A stretch of DNA of 64,000 nt from assembly GCF_009730915.1 (NCBI RefSeq), contig NC_052475.1:30999016-31063015 (forward strand), written 5' to 3'. Each line of letters begins with the position of its first letter. Within the stretch, counting starts at the first letter, position 1. The notes beneath the pieces were generated by a model. That model made no database searches. It saw only the letters and a program-made list of their open reading frames with translations, and was not told the DNA's origin. Shown here one piece after another: positions 13,238-26,265 of the stretch. The position numbers and the translations under genes were made by a program. This DNA comes from Dioscorea cayenensis subsp. rotundata. Its lineage: Eukaryota > Streptophyta > Magnoliopsida > Dioscoreales > Dioscoreaceae.

Positions 13238-16200
13238 CTAACTGTAGTACACAGGTGGCTGACCAGCTGACGGAGATCCTACTCCCGGCCGTGCACCATA
13301 CTGAGGCATCTGCTGAAGAGCTGAAGGTGCAGCCATTGGATCTCTCGTGTATTGCGGACCAGAAGACGGCGGCAAATATGGCTGAGCGCCCATGTTACTA
13401 GGAGCGGCAGCAAAGGTGTGTCCATTAGCCTGCATGGTTGCATCCCAAGCCTGCATTTCACCAGTAGGAGCAACTGCTGCACCACCAGAGTACATAGGTC
13501 CAGAATGTGGGCTGACCTGCCAACCAGTGGCAGAGGTTGGCAAGCCAGAAGCTTGTGGCACCCCAAATGAACCTGCTTCAGGAATTGTATAGTCTCGGCT
13601 TCTATCACTGTATGCCTGAATACAGAATAAATAAACAAGTACATCAGACAAATTGACCATATATGATGTGAGATGCACTGAGAATATGCTCTGAGCTTAT
13701 TAATTAGCAGACTTTTAGTTCTGAGGCGTATAACAGACTTCTTTGAAAGCCACTATAAGTTAATTTACACTTCATAGTTTGCTCTTACTTCTTGGTACCC
13801 CAAAATTTATTTATACCTTTACATTGAGATCAGTATGACGAGAGTATGACAGATGAAGCTTACAATAGCCACCATCATAGATGCAGTGTCCTTCTAAAGA
13901 TTCTTTTGCAACTGCAGCTGTTGTGATATCTGACATGAAAAGGCAAGAGAATGATTAAATTCAATTTTTTTTTAACTGGCTAATGCGGTAAGTAATCCAT
14001 AGGTTATGAAACTATATGAGACAAAAAGGGAAGAGATAAATTTACTTGGAAAAGCTATGACTACCAGAATACATGAATGTATTGAAGTTTGAATAGAATG
14101 AACAAAATGGATATCTCATGGGCAATGCTTCAAAGTTTATGTATAACTTGGCTAGATTTTGTGATGTTTTGTTTGATGACCACTTTGATCAAGCCAGAAG
14201 AAAATGTTTCAAGTTTAAACATAAATTGAATTTACATATGAGCTGCAATTTCAACACAGAGGACTTAAATATATATATATATATAAGTCTACAGTATCTT
14301 CAGACAGAATGGAAATATAAAGGGAAATGTAAAAGAATACAAAAAAATTTGATTCACCATAGTGCATACCAGGATACTGAATCAGAGCCTGTGTTCCACC
14401 ATTCTTTTCAAATATTGCAATCTTCTGGACATAACCGAATGCTGAGAATACCTGGATTAAAATTACAACCATTAGCTGCTGAAACTTAATAATGATGGAT
14501 TGCTAGTCAAGATAAAGAGAGAAATGTCTCACTGTATGAAGGACATCTACTGTCACCGCATATTGCATGTTCTCAATAGAAGCAAGAAGCACATTACTCT
14601 CAGGCTCTTTTTTCTTCCCATCGACACCTACAGTTGGCTGAAAAAGCCAACACACATATCAGGCAATTAATAATTGAATATAAACATATCATGAATGTTT
14701 TGATGTACAAAATGCAACCTGCAAAGTTCCCTCAATTGCAGATGAGTTGACAGGAAGATAAGGATTTGTATAATCCCTGCAACATCAATAAAAAATCATT
14801 AAAAATCTATTACAAATTAATTTACTACCTTCACAATAAATGACTTGTAGAAATATAATGTATTCCAAAGAAACAGAAGCAACATGTCTGAGCATTAGAT
14901 AATGTGACATCAAATCATCAGCTTCTCTGGAGAACAAACATCATATACAACCAACTAACAACAAGACGAACAAAAGAAATTCACAAAGAGACAGTTCAGT
15001 TCTCCACAGTTTTTATTAACAAGATTAAAAGTTTATACAACATGCAAAAGCTAAGCAGCCAGGCCAATTGGGAAATAACAAATAAGGCACACAGAATTGC
15101 ATTTATACAAAAGTTCACCTTCAAGACCCTGAATTAAAAGACCAAACTTTGACAGGGCACCCAAATGTAAGCATAACTCAAAGACTGAAGAAGAGAACTG
15201 CCAATTAGCTTTATAAACAAAATCCATATCCATCAAACAGGGCACTATGTTTGAATGAAGCAGATCAGTTTAAAGTGAGTTTGTGCAACCTACTTCGTCA
15301 TTCAGTTACTCTATGAGACCAACTCATCTGATAGGAAATGACTAAAAATCCAAATTCACATTCACTGCAAGTCTTTTTTTCCTTTAAATCTCCAAAACAT
15401 TCTCATCATCGGGATCACCAAACGCATGACTAAGAATCTCAAACAATTTATCTTAGTATCATAGCTCGCTCAAAACTTCAAGAGTACAAATTTTAAATCT
15501 TACCAATCCAAATCAACTTTGTTTTCATCAAGATAACATTCAGAGGCTTTTAAATTTGTCATTATCTTGATGAAACCAACTCTAAACTTAACAAATAAAA
15601 TGAAATTATACACAACATGTGTAATCACAAAAATATAGTTAATTTTAACCACTAGATGTTTGTCTGCAATCCCAATTAATAAAGCCTTCACAAACAGCAG
15701 TAATTAGCACATCCAGTATCTATCCAGGCCATATATTCCAAAAGCAAAAGCAAAAGCACAGAACACCAACTTACCAAAAAAGGTTCCATCTGGTAACATA
15801 AATTTTATGTTCAATCATATAGAATCGCAAGTGGACCATATTCAAGCTAAACAAAGCCCGCTTAGACTTCATGGGGAAGGAATGAGCCAGAAAAAAAAAA
15901 CTAAAAAAAAAAAAGAGAGAGAAAGGGAGAGGAAAGGTCACCATCCAACCGAAACAAGGCAGAACGGAGTTGAGAATTCATGGGTATACATGCAAAAAGC
16001 ATAACATATGCTCAGAGGACTTGCTTTTCCTTGACATTCTGGTATCAAAATAATTTATAGTGATGCCTATATAATCTGATAAATTAAAATATATGGACAT
16101 ATCAAATGCATGATTATGAGATGAGGGAAATTACAAATTGTAAAGGACATCTGTAATCCTGGCAGCTGAGCTTCTCTAATCCCTATATAAGAAAGGACAA

Positions 16201-17942
16201 TTAATTAGCTTACTACATGATTACTTAATGATGAAGAATTTTAAATGGTCATGCATCTTATGCAAATTATTGCACAATGAAAATCCTCTGATAATTACCC
16301 CACAATTGCAAATATTGAATATTGCCAACATACCTACTACGATGTGACTGGAACTTGATATTCAAATCTTTATGGGCAGAAAATGAGATCCGCAAGTGGC
16401 ATGAGCTGATATGTGCTGGAAGCAAGTAACTGCATTACCAGGAACCATTAGCACCAATTACAGGAACAAGAAAAAAAGTAGATGAAGGCTAATATTTCTA
16501 CAACCAATAAGAGAAAAGGAAACCTTGGAATACTTCTCCCATCCAAAGCATTTCTTGCATTTAGTGCAGTATCCGCATCAGAGTACTGAATTAATGCCTG
16601 TAAGGATTGCATATTCACAAACATAAAAATATAAATCAATCTAAACTCTAAGTTGGGTCATAAAGAAAATTTTCTATAAATATGCATGTCCCTTACCTGA
16701 AACCCGGCAGCTTTTTCAAAGGTAGCAATTTTGTGAACAAAACCAAAAGCAGAGAACACCTGAAACAATTTAAAGAGAAAAAAATACATTTATATCACAC
16801 CAAAAAGCATAGAAAGTACTAACAAGCAGACAAATAAATAAAAGATCATATTAGAAAAAAGTAACCTCCCTGCAGAAAATAAGACCCAAACCAGATTCAA
16901 AGTACAAAATTCAACGGAAAAAAAAAACTCATATTATGCCCATTATGTCCCATGGAAACAGCTCAGCTGCTGAATTAAAGGTAATATATAAGCTTGAAGA
17001 TATTATGATACGATCATGGACAACAAGCAACTGCCCATAGAAAATTTAATTACACTACATGAAGAGATTTAGAAAGGGAGAGAGGCTCACCAGATGAATA
17101 ACATCTATGCTGACATCACCTGCCTCAACACCCTCAATAGTAACAAGCAACACGTTCCCAACAACATCTCCAGAGCTCTTATTGTTGACTATCTCTTGTC
17201 TGTTAGAGTATTGAATATAAACGGTCTTGCCCCGAACTTGTGCAGGCTCAGATGAAGAAGCATAATATGAAACCATCGAAATTGCCTGATTAAGGTCAGC
17301 CTGCACATAAACAACAATATATATATATATATATATAAATTCTTAACCGTCCATAAACTTCACAGCCATTAGAATGCAAAAGGCATAGGATAAGAGACAG
17401 AAGAAAATGTGAAAGCAATATGAATAAACTCCAACAACAGAAATAGATGCCAGCAAAGAGAAAAAGGATAGTTCTCATATCCATAACAACAGGCACCAAA
17501 AAATTGATGAATTTCATTAACAATTATACAAAAACAAATCCAGTGAAATATACAGTGATAAGCACAACTTAAAGAGCCAAATGAACAACTTCTAAACTTC
17601 ATCTGAATAATCCAGCCTCTCGTGATGCTCAAGGACTAATCTAACAAATTATGATGCGATTAAACGATTAATTTCCCTTTCGCAATAATTTTTTTTTTAA
17701 ATAACTTTTTCCCAGCATTTCAATCAGGATTAAACCTAAATTTCAGGAATAAAAAAAAAACTCACAAATTCGACGAAAGCCTGGTTGCGATTGGCACCAA
17801 CGTTGCACATGGTATTAACGATGCGGCCAAAGGGCTTGCAAAGCTCAACAAGCTCCTCCTCAGCGCACTCCCATGGCAGGTTTCGAAGGTGCAGCACCTT
17901 CGACGGAGTCTGGGTGTACCTAAACTGAGGCTGGCTCGACAT
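13238..17942 (-). CDS. PTB: Polypyrimidine tract-binding protein homolog (PTB1/2 type), 10 exons
   Basis: Exons, 5' to 3' on the minus strand: 17942-17766, 17300-17091, 16759-16697, 16597-16524, 16429-16334, 14776-14719, 14637-14533, 14451-14370, 13929-13817, 13615-13238; 451 residues. The start at MSSQPQFRYTQTPSKVLHL is fixed by similarity to plant PTBs. It has three RRM-type domains: RRM1 with VLHLRNLPW (16-24), RRM2 with NVLLVTIEG (about 108-116), and RRM3 with NVLLASIENMQ (about 241-251). A low-complexity Gly/Pro/Gln/Ala tail fills about residues 335-451. Plant PTBs bind CU-rich RNA and regulate alternative splicing and translation in the nucleus and cytoplasm. Intron 5 is long (1.56 kb) and contains a candidate cassette exon (see separate entry). 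Arabidopsis PTB genes are known to autoregulate through alternative splicing. Confidence 0.96.
15775..15900 (-). other. Candidate cassette exon in PTB intron 5
   Basis: On the minus strand, a pyrimidine tract of about 35 nt (complement of 15903-15937) ends in an AG acceptor at 15902-15901. A strong GTAAGT donor starts at 15774. The enclosed 126 nt has no stop in the PTB frame and length divisible by three, so inclusion would add 42 residues between RRM2 and the DYTNPYLPVN segment. A shorter alternative uses the AG just before ATGGAACC and gives 15 nt. This is inferred from signals only; no known PTB protein I recall has this insert. Confidence 0.3.
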
Positions 17943-19945
17943 CTCCAATAGAACAGATCTAGGGTTAGTCTCTTGGGGAAATTTTGGAGATCAAAGATGG
18001 ATTGGAGGGCTAGGGTTGGCAAAAGATGAGATTTTGATCGCGGTTTTGCTCTTGTTCGGGAAGAAGAGATGAGAACCCGACGGATGTACAGCAACTGCAG
18101 CAGCAGCAGCGGCACATCGCCCGTTCTTTCTTATAAAGAAAACACGAGAGATATCCACGGTGTGATCGTTCCTAATCCTGTTAAGATTCGTGCCATTCAC
18201 TAAACAACATCTATACCGTTCATCTTGTAATCCAATGCGTATCCCAATGAAGATTGAGATGGATCATTAATTTTGAAATACATTCTATCATTGGGCTGTA
18301 ATTGATGATTTTTTTTTTTTAAAGAAAACAGAATGACCCACCCAAGGAAAGTAAGGAATATGTATAAATGTGAACTTCAAACTCAACAAACACCTTAATA
18401 AAATTATAATTATAATAATTATTAATATTTAAAATTTTAAATTATATATATTATTAAATAATTATAATTCATATATTTACTATTTTAAAATAAATTAAAT
18501 ACAAATAATATAATTATTATATTAAATAAATTTGATGTTGTGTAATAATAACAAATAAAAACATGGAACTTCAAATATATTTTTTAAAAATTTTATATTT
18601 ACATGTATTTTTATTGAATTTATCAATACATAATAATCAATTTGAAAGTTATGTCGATTGGTGAGTTTTCTCTATTTGCTTGATCTTTTCTGAGTTTATG
18701 TTTCATCTTTCATTATAGCGATTTATTCTTTTTTTTTTCATGTTTGTTTTGTATCTAATTTAATTTATTTAATTTTTTGTGTGATTATTTGTTGTGCAAT
18801 ATTTAATATTTGTTGAATAATTGTTGGATATTTGTTAAATATTTGTTTGATTATTTTTTTTTTTATGGAAATTATTGTTAAAAACTATTAGATATTTGTT
18901 GTGATTAATCATTTTGAAAATTTTGACTAGTTCTTAGATTATTTGTTGAATAATTGTTAAATTTAATAATTGAATTAGATTGTGAATTTGTGTTAAATTA
19001 TTTTTAAATTGTATTATATGTTAATTTAGTGATTAAAAATTAGTTGAGTTAATCATTAATCATGTAGATATGATAGATTTTTGATACCTAAATTATAATT
19101 TTTATATAGATGTATATTTTATATTTTTGAAATGTTGATTTTTATAATATCAAGTTTGGCTTAATATAATTGTTTAATGTTTATATATTTTTTAAATTTT
19201 AAATTCAATAGCCTTTTAATTTTGCTTCTAGTTCCAGCACCTATACCCTTTGAGGTTCAATCTCAAGACCTCTTCCCACTCTCTCTCTCTCTCTCTATAT
19301 ATATTATTCTTTTTCTTCAAAAATGAAAAATAAATGCATCATAAGAAAAAGGGTATATCAACCACTAGTTTTGCCCTATATATATAGGACGTTCATAAAG
19401 GATATTTTGCCATATATATAAAGCATTTTAAATTAATGATTTTTTTTTTACCATAACAAACAATGGCAATTGACCATAACTTCATAAAAGCCATGAGTAA
19501 CTTTAATCTAAAAATAATAATTATTATGTGATTTGATTATTTATTTATATAGCTTTGTACCTTTATTGCAATATGCACACTTAATTTGTAAGATTTTACT
19601 AAATAAAAAACCACTTTTATAATTTATGCATTTTTATTAAATCTACATAAATTACATTTATGATTTCAATCTTTATATATGTTACAGCAAAAATGGGCAA
19701 ATTATACACTATAATAAATTTGAAAAATAAATGGTTTAATTTCAGAGATTGTGTATTTTAATATACCATCCCAAATGTTTTCAATGCTCACTCTCTGTAA
19801 TAAGATTTACAAAGATAAAAAAAAATATTAATATAATCTCACCAGATATATCTCAGTCCAAATATATACACCATCACATCATATACTAATTCAACACAAA
19901 TAATAATCATAAACAACTCAAATTTACATTGAAAAAAAGGGGATG
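17943..19945. other. PTB promoter side and AT-rich spacer
   Basis: The first 200-300 bp above 17943 is less AT-rich and should hold the PTB 5' UTR and promoter (minus strand). From about 18.3 kb onward the sequence is very AT-rich with CT and TA runs near 19280-19310. No gene was seen. Confidence 0.5.
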
Positions 19946-22616
19946 TTATTTGAAGGCTATTCCATAAACATGAGGACTAATGAGGGAAACATTAGACAGG
20001 AATGTCATATTAAGGATCAAGTTAGAGAAGCCAGCTTCAGAAATCTGTTTCCCAGTTTCCCTGGTGAGATGACAACCATCAGAAAGTAACTGCTGCAGAG
20101 GATCAAGAGCAGTCTGTGCCAACCGAAGAAGTGTGCCATCTGAAGATTGGAAACACATAATCAAGAATAGAACAGAGTCTTCATCTCGGTTTCAAACAAA
20201 AAATACGAAAAATGGGCCGAGAATTACCGGGAGCTGCAACATGCTCAATGAATAAGTACAAACCACCTGGCTTTAACACCCTTTTCACTTCTGCATGGAT
20301 AGGATAGACATTGTATTAAGTGTATGAGTGTTATTAAGTTTGTTAGCTTATACATATTGGAATAGATAAAGGGATCATCTAATTGTTTGTAGTGACTTTT
20401 TGCATGTAGTTTGTGATGGAGAACCATTCTGGATCTATGCCACAAACCAGGAAATGTGAATTTAAAATAGATGGTGGCAGGAAGCCACGCATTCAAATGA
20501 ATATAAAAAAACAAGAGCATAAAGCATTTTGGTTTATAATTTAATTCTTCTTTAGTGTGAGATGTTTGAATTAGGCAAGGATAGAGATTGAGGTGTCAAG
20601 AAACTAAAAATTTGGCTGACTTTAATCTTATAAACAAGGAAGTAAGTAGAAAGGAAGGATGAAACTCCTAAGGTTACCTCTGAGTGACTGATATACATCT
20701 TCAACGGAACATAATACGATAGTCCCAATAACGGCATCCATAGAATTGTCTGCTGCTGGTAAAGCCTCTCCAACCTGGAAAGAGATAAAAAAGACTTGAA
20801 CAACCATCCGAAAGAAAACACAAGCAAGTTATTGTGATGAGCTTGGAATGTCAGCATAGCAGAGGGTGAATGAAAACTATATATTGAACTTCTTGATTTT
20901 AGATATAAGTAACTAAACTCTATATGAGTAAAGAGAAAGCAACTTATACCAAAGTGATGTATAATTTACCAGACATATGTTGGCCAGATGCAGTTTCCTT
21001 ACAATAGCACTTGTGTAGCTTTGATTTCCATAACCGATGTAAAATTTTAAGTTAATAATCGCAAGACGGGTAAAAGACAATACTATACTACAGTGTTAAA
21101 TAGCATGATTTAGGAAGCAAACAGTGAGTAACATCAAAGAATATGCAACATATCATCACATTTGTCAAGCAATAATTTAAGACAAAATCACTCTGATATA
21201 TAATCATTTCTGCAAACCAGAATGATTATATTAAGATAAGAATCAGCAATATGTTGCATATTGCTGGTATGCAACATATCATCACATTTGTCAAGCAATT
21301 ATTCAAGACAAAATCACTCTGATATAAAACCATTTCTGCAAACCAGAATGACTATCATTAAAATAAGAATCAGCAGTTGGAATTACAAAGGAATTACATG
21401 AAGTTAAGACTAAAATGAGGTGATGCTAGCCAGTTGGCAAAATTATTTTGCTCTTGCTCAAATCAGATAGTTAACAAGTTTTTTCTTCAATATCAATTTT
21501 GGTTGGTCAGTAATTATTTTAAATCTATGTCTGAGCATGGAACATACCCCTTGGATAAAACTAAAACCGGCAGGTGATAATCCCGCGGCTGCGGCCGCTT
21601 TCCGAGCATATTTCTCCATCTTTTTATTAGGGTCAACGCCGATAACATTAAGATCTTTATCAGCTCTAGCATAGTATTTGAAATTGGGCCCTGTACCAAC
21701 ACCAAGCTCCAGCACATGCTTACTATTTTCAATTAAATGAGGGAAGAGCTTTGCTTTGTAGCCTGAAATCTTCCATAAATAAAGAAATAGCAATCAACGC
21801 ATTGAAAGCAAAAACAAGAAGAAGAGAGTTGCCAAGTTTACTTGACAACACTCCATATAAAAACACACAGGAATCATATGAATCATTTGATAAAACTCAG
21901 ATTCATTGGAAAGGGCTTTGTTTGAAGTTAAACCAGCCAAGGGAAACAAAAATTTCGTCATTTTTCTTTCTTTAAAAGAATGAAAAAAGTAGAACATAGG
22001 AACAAGATGCACTAGTTCACTACTACCTCCAAGCCACAACAAATGGAAATCAAAATCCATGTCTTGAAGAAAGAGTTTAAGGTTATGCATAACACCAGAT
22101 AAGGAGTTCAATAAATTAGGAAACAAGCAGAGCCAAAAGAAGTAAACTTTGCTTCAGATTTTGGCTTAAAGCATTAAAATATGAACCCAAAATGATTTTT
22201 TTTTTTTTTTCTGATAAGAAAATATATAGCAATGCATGAATGAACTAGAGACGAAAACTCAAAACAAGAGAGAATATTTAGGACAGACCTGAGCTTCGTA
22301 AGACCTCATGTCTTGGTCCATAGCCCTGGCAAAGAATTCTTCATACCAATCAGGTCTCCGTGCATGTATCTTCTCAATCACATCCTGAAATAGCTATTCA
22401 ATTAATTAAACACCAATATAAAAATAAAAAAATAAAACCAAAAAAACAAAAACAAAAAAAGAAAGAAGCTCAGACTGTTGGAGTGGACGGGAAAGAGATG
22501 AGCGAGGAGGAAGCAGCCAAGAGATGCCTCCTCCCGCAGGAGCAGCATTTAAGCGGCTCAGAACGTAACAGAGTAGCGGTAATTGGCGAGACATGGTACA
22601 TGACCGAGGCGTGCAT
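19946..22616 (-). CDS. SAM-dependent methyltransferase (METTL7/UbiE-like), 6 exons
   Basis: Exons, 5' to 3' on minus: 22616-22476, 22384-22289, 21769-21548, 20774-20678, 20290-20228, 20139-19946; 270 residues. Motif I of class I methyltransferases is VLELGVGTGPN (about 98-108), followed by the acidic NVIGVDPNKKMEKY. VGEALPAADNSMDAVIGT and KRVLKPGGLYLFIEHVAA form the later core motifs. The C-terminus HVYGIAFK matches plant METTL7-like proteins. The N-terminus (about 1-47), with CCSCGRRHLLAAS, looks like an organelle-targeting segment; Arabidopsis relatives have a similar CNCGRRHFLG stretch. The substrate is unknown. The exon 1 donor (GTCTGA) is weak, so exon 1 is the least certain part. The third exon's acceptor was chosen to keep phase (ISGYKAK). 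An intronic tandem repeat lies at 21143-21376. Confidence 0.9.
21143..21376. repeat. Intronic tandem duplication, period 126 bp
   Basis: Two direct copies, starting at 21143 and 21269, share ATGCAACATATCATCACATT at their starts and CAAACCAGAATGA plus AAGAATCAGCA at their ends. They differ at a small number of positions. They lie in the methyltransferase intron between the exons at 20774 and 21548. The junction also forms a small ATGTTGCAT/ATGCAACAT inverted repeat. Confidence 0.85.
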
Positions 22617-22631
22617 GGGCTGCTAGCGCTG

Positions 22632-22664
22632 TCAGGCCGTCCTCCCCGAGAAATACCAAGTCAT
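22632..22664 (-). promoter_or_regulatory. Possible uORF in the methyltransferase leader
   Basis: An 11-codon frame including the stop (MTWYFSGRTA) ends 15 nt upstream of the main ATG at 22616. It is preceded on the minus strand by a run of CAACAG units (about 22665-22692). It would be a uORF only if transcription starts further upstream, which cannot be seen here. Confidence 0.35.
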
Positions 22665-22692
22665 GTTGCTGTTGCTGTTGCTGTTGCTGTTG

Positions 22693-23336
22693 CCTGCGGT
22701 GCCATTGCCATTGATAAATTGATAAGGGACAAGTCACTGCTCCCTGTCCCTGTTTATCAGCTTTGTTATTTGCACACTAGTCCTTAAATTTCATAGGTTT
22801 ATACATTGCCCCACCTGAAGCTACTTGTAAAATATTTAAAAACCTAACTCGAGTAATCATAGATGTATCAGATGGATAAATATTTTGAGTGGGTTGTATG
22901 TTATGATAGTGTCATTTTTTTTTTTTTAATTTTGAGTATAGAACTTAAATTTGTGTTCACAGGAAGAATATTAATGAGATTATAAGGAGAATTTGATGAT
23001 ATATACTTCGAATTTTCTATGTCAACAATAGTTAACCACATCATTTGAATATGTAAACATGACACCTCATCAAAGAGATGGCTTAAAAGGGTTAACGTGT
23101 CATATGATATGTTAATAAGAGTAACCACGTGGCTCTTTTTAATGATATGTCATGTCCGTGTATGTAGATGTCATGGTAAACTGGTGTAGACTTGGCAAAT
23201 ATAGCATACATGTCATCAGATTCTCTTCGGATTCTTTTGGTATCCTCCCCTAGTGAACACAAATTAAAGTTGAATGACCAAAATGATATAAATTAAAGTT
23301 TTGATATTCAAAATGAAAAATGTCCATAGTACGACA
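22693..23336. other. Upstream spacer of the methyltransferase gene
   Basis: No gene is seen. The part nearest 22.7 kb is probably the methyltransferase promoter; the rest is AT-rich. Confidence 0.4.
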
Positions 23337-25450
23337 TGTCACGACCGACCCGCGGGCTTAGGAGACATGACAATCACCACAACAACCTAAGGAGGGATAC
23401 CTTACCACTCAACCCTCGAGTCACCGAAAGACTGACCAACAAATCTGGAATCAACAATCTTAAACAACAAACATAAAAATAGGGAAATTTAAAGGCATGC
23501 AAGAGAAGCATCAACAACATGACCTGATAGAAGGGTTCAAGAATTATATTGATCACAAGTACAATGAAATTTCCAAGAAATTAAACAAACATACAAACCA
23601 TACAAAAAGATTCTCTACATACTAGTGGATCCAAGACTTAATAACATGTGCATGACCAAAATAAACATATATGAACTGAGATGACAAAAATACAGAAGAT
23701 AGAACAATACTAAATGCCCAGCACATTGACACACAGCCGCACCTACTACTTGTAACAGATTAGGAGGAAGAAAGAGGGTTGAGCAACTAAAGTTATTCAG
23801 TGAGGGGAGGTTAGCACAACTCTACCAGAAATATACCAAAATACAATAAACATAAATCTTTCAAATGATATTTTACTAATAAAATAACTAGCTTAGAGCA
23901 TGAATACTTAATATAGCAAACTTTAATATAGTAATATAAAAAAATAGAATCAAGTAGGCAATCTACCTCAACTAGGGTTTTACCACTTCAAAACCACAAA
24001 ATACTGAATATAGGTTTCCAAATTAGGAAAACAAGCTAATCATGAATCCAATCATTCACCATGAAACATATAAATTAAAATAGTTTCAAATACAAGTGTA
24101 ACAACTTAATAACATGGTTTTCGAATAAGTAATCATAATACTCGTACCAAATCGAATTTATGGGAGACAACTCTTCTAAGAGTGACAGTTGGGTTTCACC
24201 CCCTCACGACAAAATTTAAAATGACAAACAAAGAAAAATACAATAAGATAAATCTCAACTCAAAAGCAAGGAAACAATAATTCAAAAGAATACACAACTC
24301 CCAACACAGACATCCAGCATGAAATGGTCTAAAAACCTCTCCAAACTTTCGCCAAGGCTAGGTTTAGAGCCGTCAAGGTACTCATGTCTTTAACGTTGAC
24401 CCATTATTCACCGTATGGTACCCCCGGCTTCCCGATGACATCCAATCGGGGATCTACACTCCCACCTGAATTGGACCAGTGAAAGATCAGCCGGTCTACT
24501 GTGCCACCTCTACATGGCTGGCCGTAGAGACTGCCTACTGTAGTAGGATCCACCATACAAACTAAATAATACAAGTATACTTCACATGGAGTCCAATACC
24601 CAGCACAAAACTTAATAATCACTAATCATTGTCATTTCCACAAGGAAATGATGAACATACAAGCATGTCCAAAGTTTTTAACACAAATCAATTCACAACT
24701 TACAAATCAAGTATCAATCCGAAAATCAATTCCTTTGAACAATATTACTTTACAAACATGAAGCATCAATAAATAATCTCATTTCAAGACAATAAACATC
24801 TCGATTCAAATATAAAAGCCAACAAGACCTTATTCAAGCAATATAATATATATATATATAGGTAATTCCCTAGTAAAATTATGTATAATTAATCTCACTC
24901 ACAACAACTTTGATGATTTAACTTCGTCAAACACTAATCCTCTGCTAGCTCCTTGCCTCGAGTCAAAGCTTTACCTTCTTGCCAAAGCACAACAAACACC
25001 AACAAGATTTAGCTAAAATAAATCAAACAACAAAATCCTAAGTTTTGCTATCAAACAATCCCAAAACGATCATAGGGTTGGCTCAAAACTAGTTTTTCAT
25101 GTTATCAATGAATTCCTAATGTCTCGGGCTTCAATGTAGACCAAACAAACCAACTAAAATACTCAAATGATAATAAAAGAAAAAAAATGTAAGTGTTATG
25201 AATACCATGGAAATAGTGAATGCCTACTTTAGCAAAAGACAATAGTCAATGCTATTGTAATTAACAAATGACATTAATGTAGCAACTGCTACATTCACTA
25301 TAGCAACCGACATACTATACAAACAGTCCATGTGTTTACTGTAGTAGACGATATCACTATTTAGTATTCCACATACCAATATATTTTAGATCATTGAATC
25401 GAATTTATCCTAACCGTCCATTTATTTCTTTAATTCCTATAAATACCTCC
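23337..25450 (+). mobile_element. Probable LTR-derived repeat (Ty3/Gypsy-like), ends uncertain
   Basis: It opens with TGTCACGACCGACCCGCGGG, the kind of TGTCACGACC start seen in many plant gypsy LTRs. It contains a GC-richer block near 24410-24550 and a TATAAATACC promoter-like motif near 25438. No internal coding region of a retrotransposon is recognisable. A CA followed by CGACA at 24205-24211 matches the five bases before the start and could mark an end, but this may be chance. It looks like an old, broken solo or fragmentary LTR. Confidence 0.35.
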
Positions 25451-26265
25451 CTCATTTCTTATAAATGAGATTTAAAAAAGCGAGAGAGAAAAAGAAGGAA
25501 TAAAAAGAGATGAAGTGTAATCAAGGTGTTTAGTATATTTTCTTTTTTCCTTTATATTTTATTTATACTTGCAATATATAAATGGAAATAAATTCAAGAA
25601 AAATAACTATGTTGAAAATTGAATATATTAGTGCCAATTCAATTTGTCAATGTCTTTTTATCATAATAAAACTTAAAATATGTTTAAATAGACACTATAT
25701 TGATTACAAATTAACAAATTAGATTATCCTATATTCAGTTTAGACCATAGTTTGACTTTTTTGTGCGGTAGAACCCTAGGATTAGTGGTGGGATGCAGGA
25801 TGGGGCTAATGGATATGATCCATTTACTACCATCATAGATTTTAAAAAAAAAACATAATTTGAAAAATCACGAGTTAAACTGCAAATTGTACTATTTTGG
25901 TCATGCATACACACCTATAATTTCTTAATCTACTAGTACAGGATCTCTAGTATAGAGTGTTTGTTTCAAGGAAAAATTTGAGATCAAATATGAAAGACCG
26001 CATAATATGAGAACACATGTGTTTATTGAGTGGACGTCTGTGCACGCCTCTGACATGCACTTATGGCATTTCTTTTAAAAAAAAAAAAAAATCACGAGTG
26101 TGATTCATGCTCTTGTTTTCTTTTCCCTCTATTTACTAACGGCAAATACAACACACAACAAGAAAACGCTCACTCATAACACAATATATTTAGATGGCAG
26201 GAGAAAATTTTTGCATTCTCTTTACACAATATATCCATTTTGTTACTACATGTACAACTCATCTG

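Noticed and set aside
13352-13592. Plus-strand frames opposite the last PTB exon
   Set aside because: Antisense shadows of the low-complexity PTB tail.
24201-24211. CA plus CGACA as the right border of the 23337 LTR
   Set aside because: A seven-base match in about 2 kb is quite likely by chance, and LTR-like sequence seems to continue beyond it.
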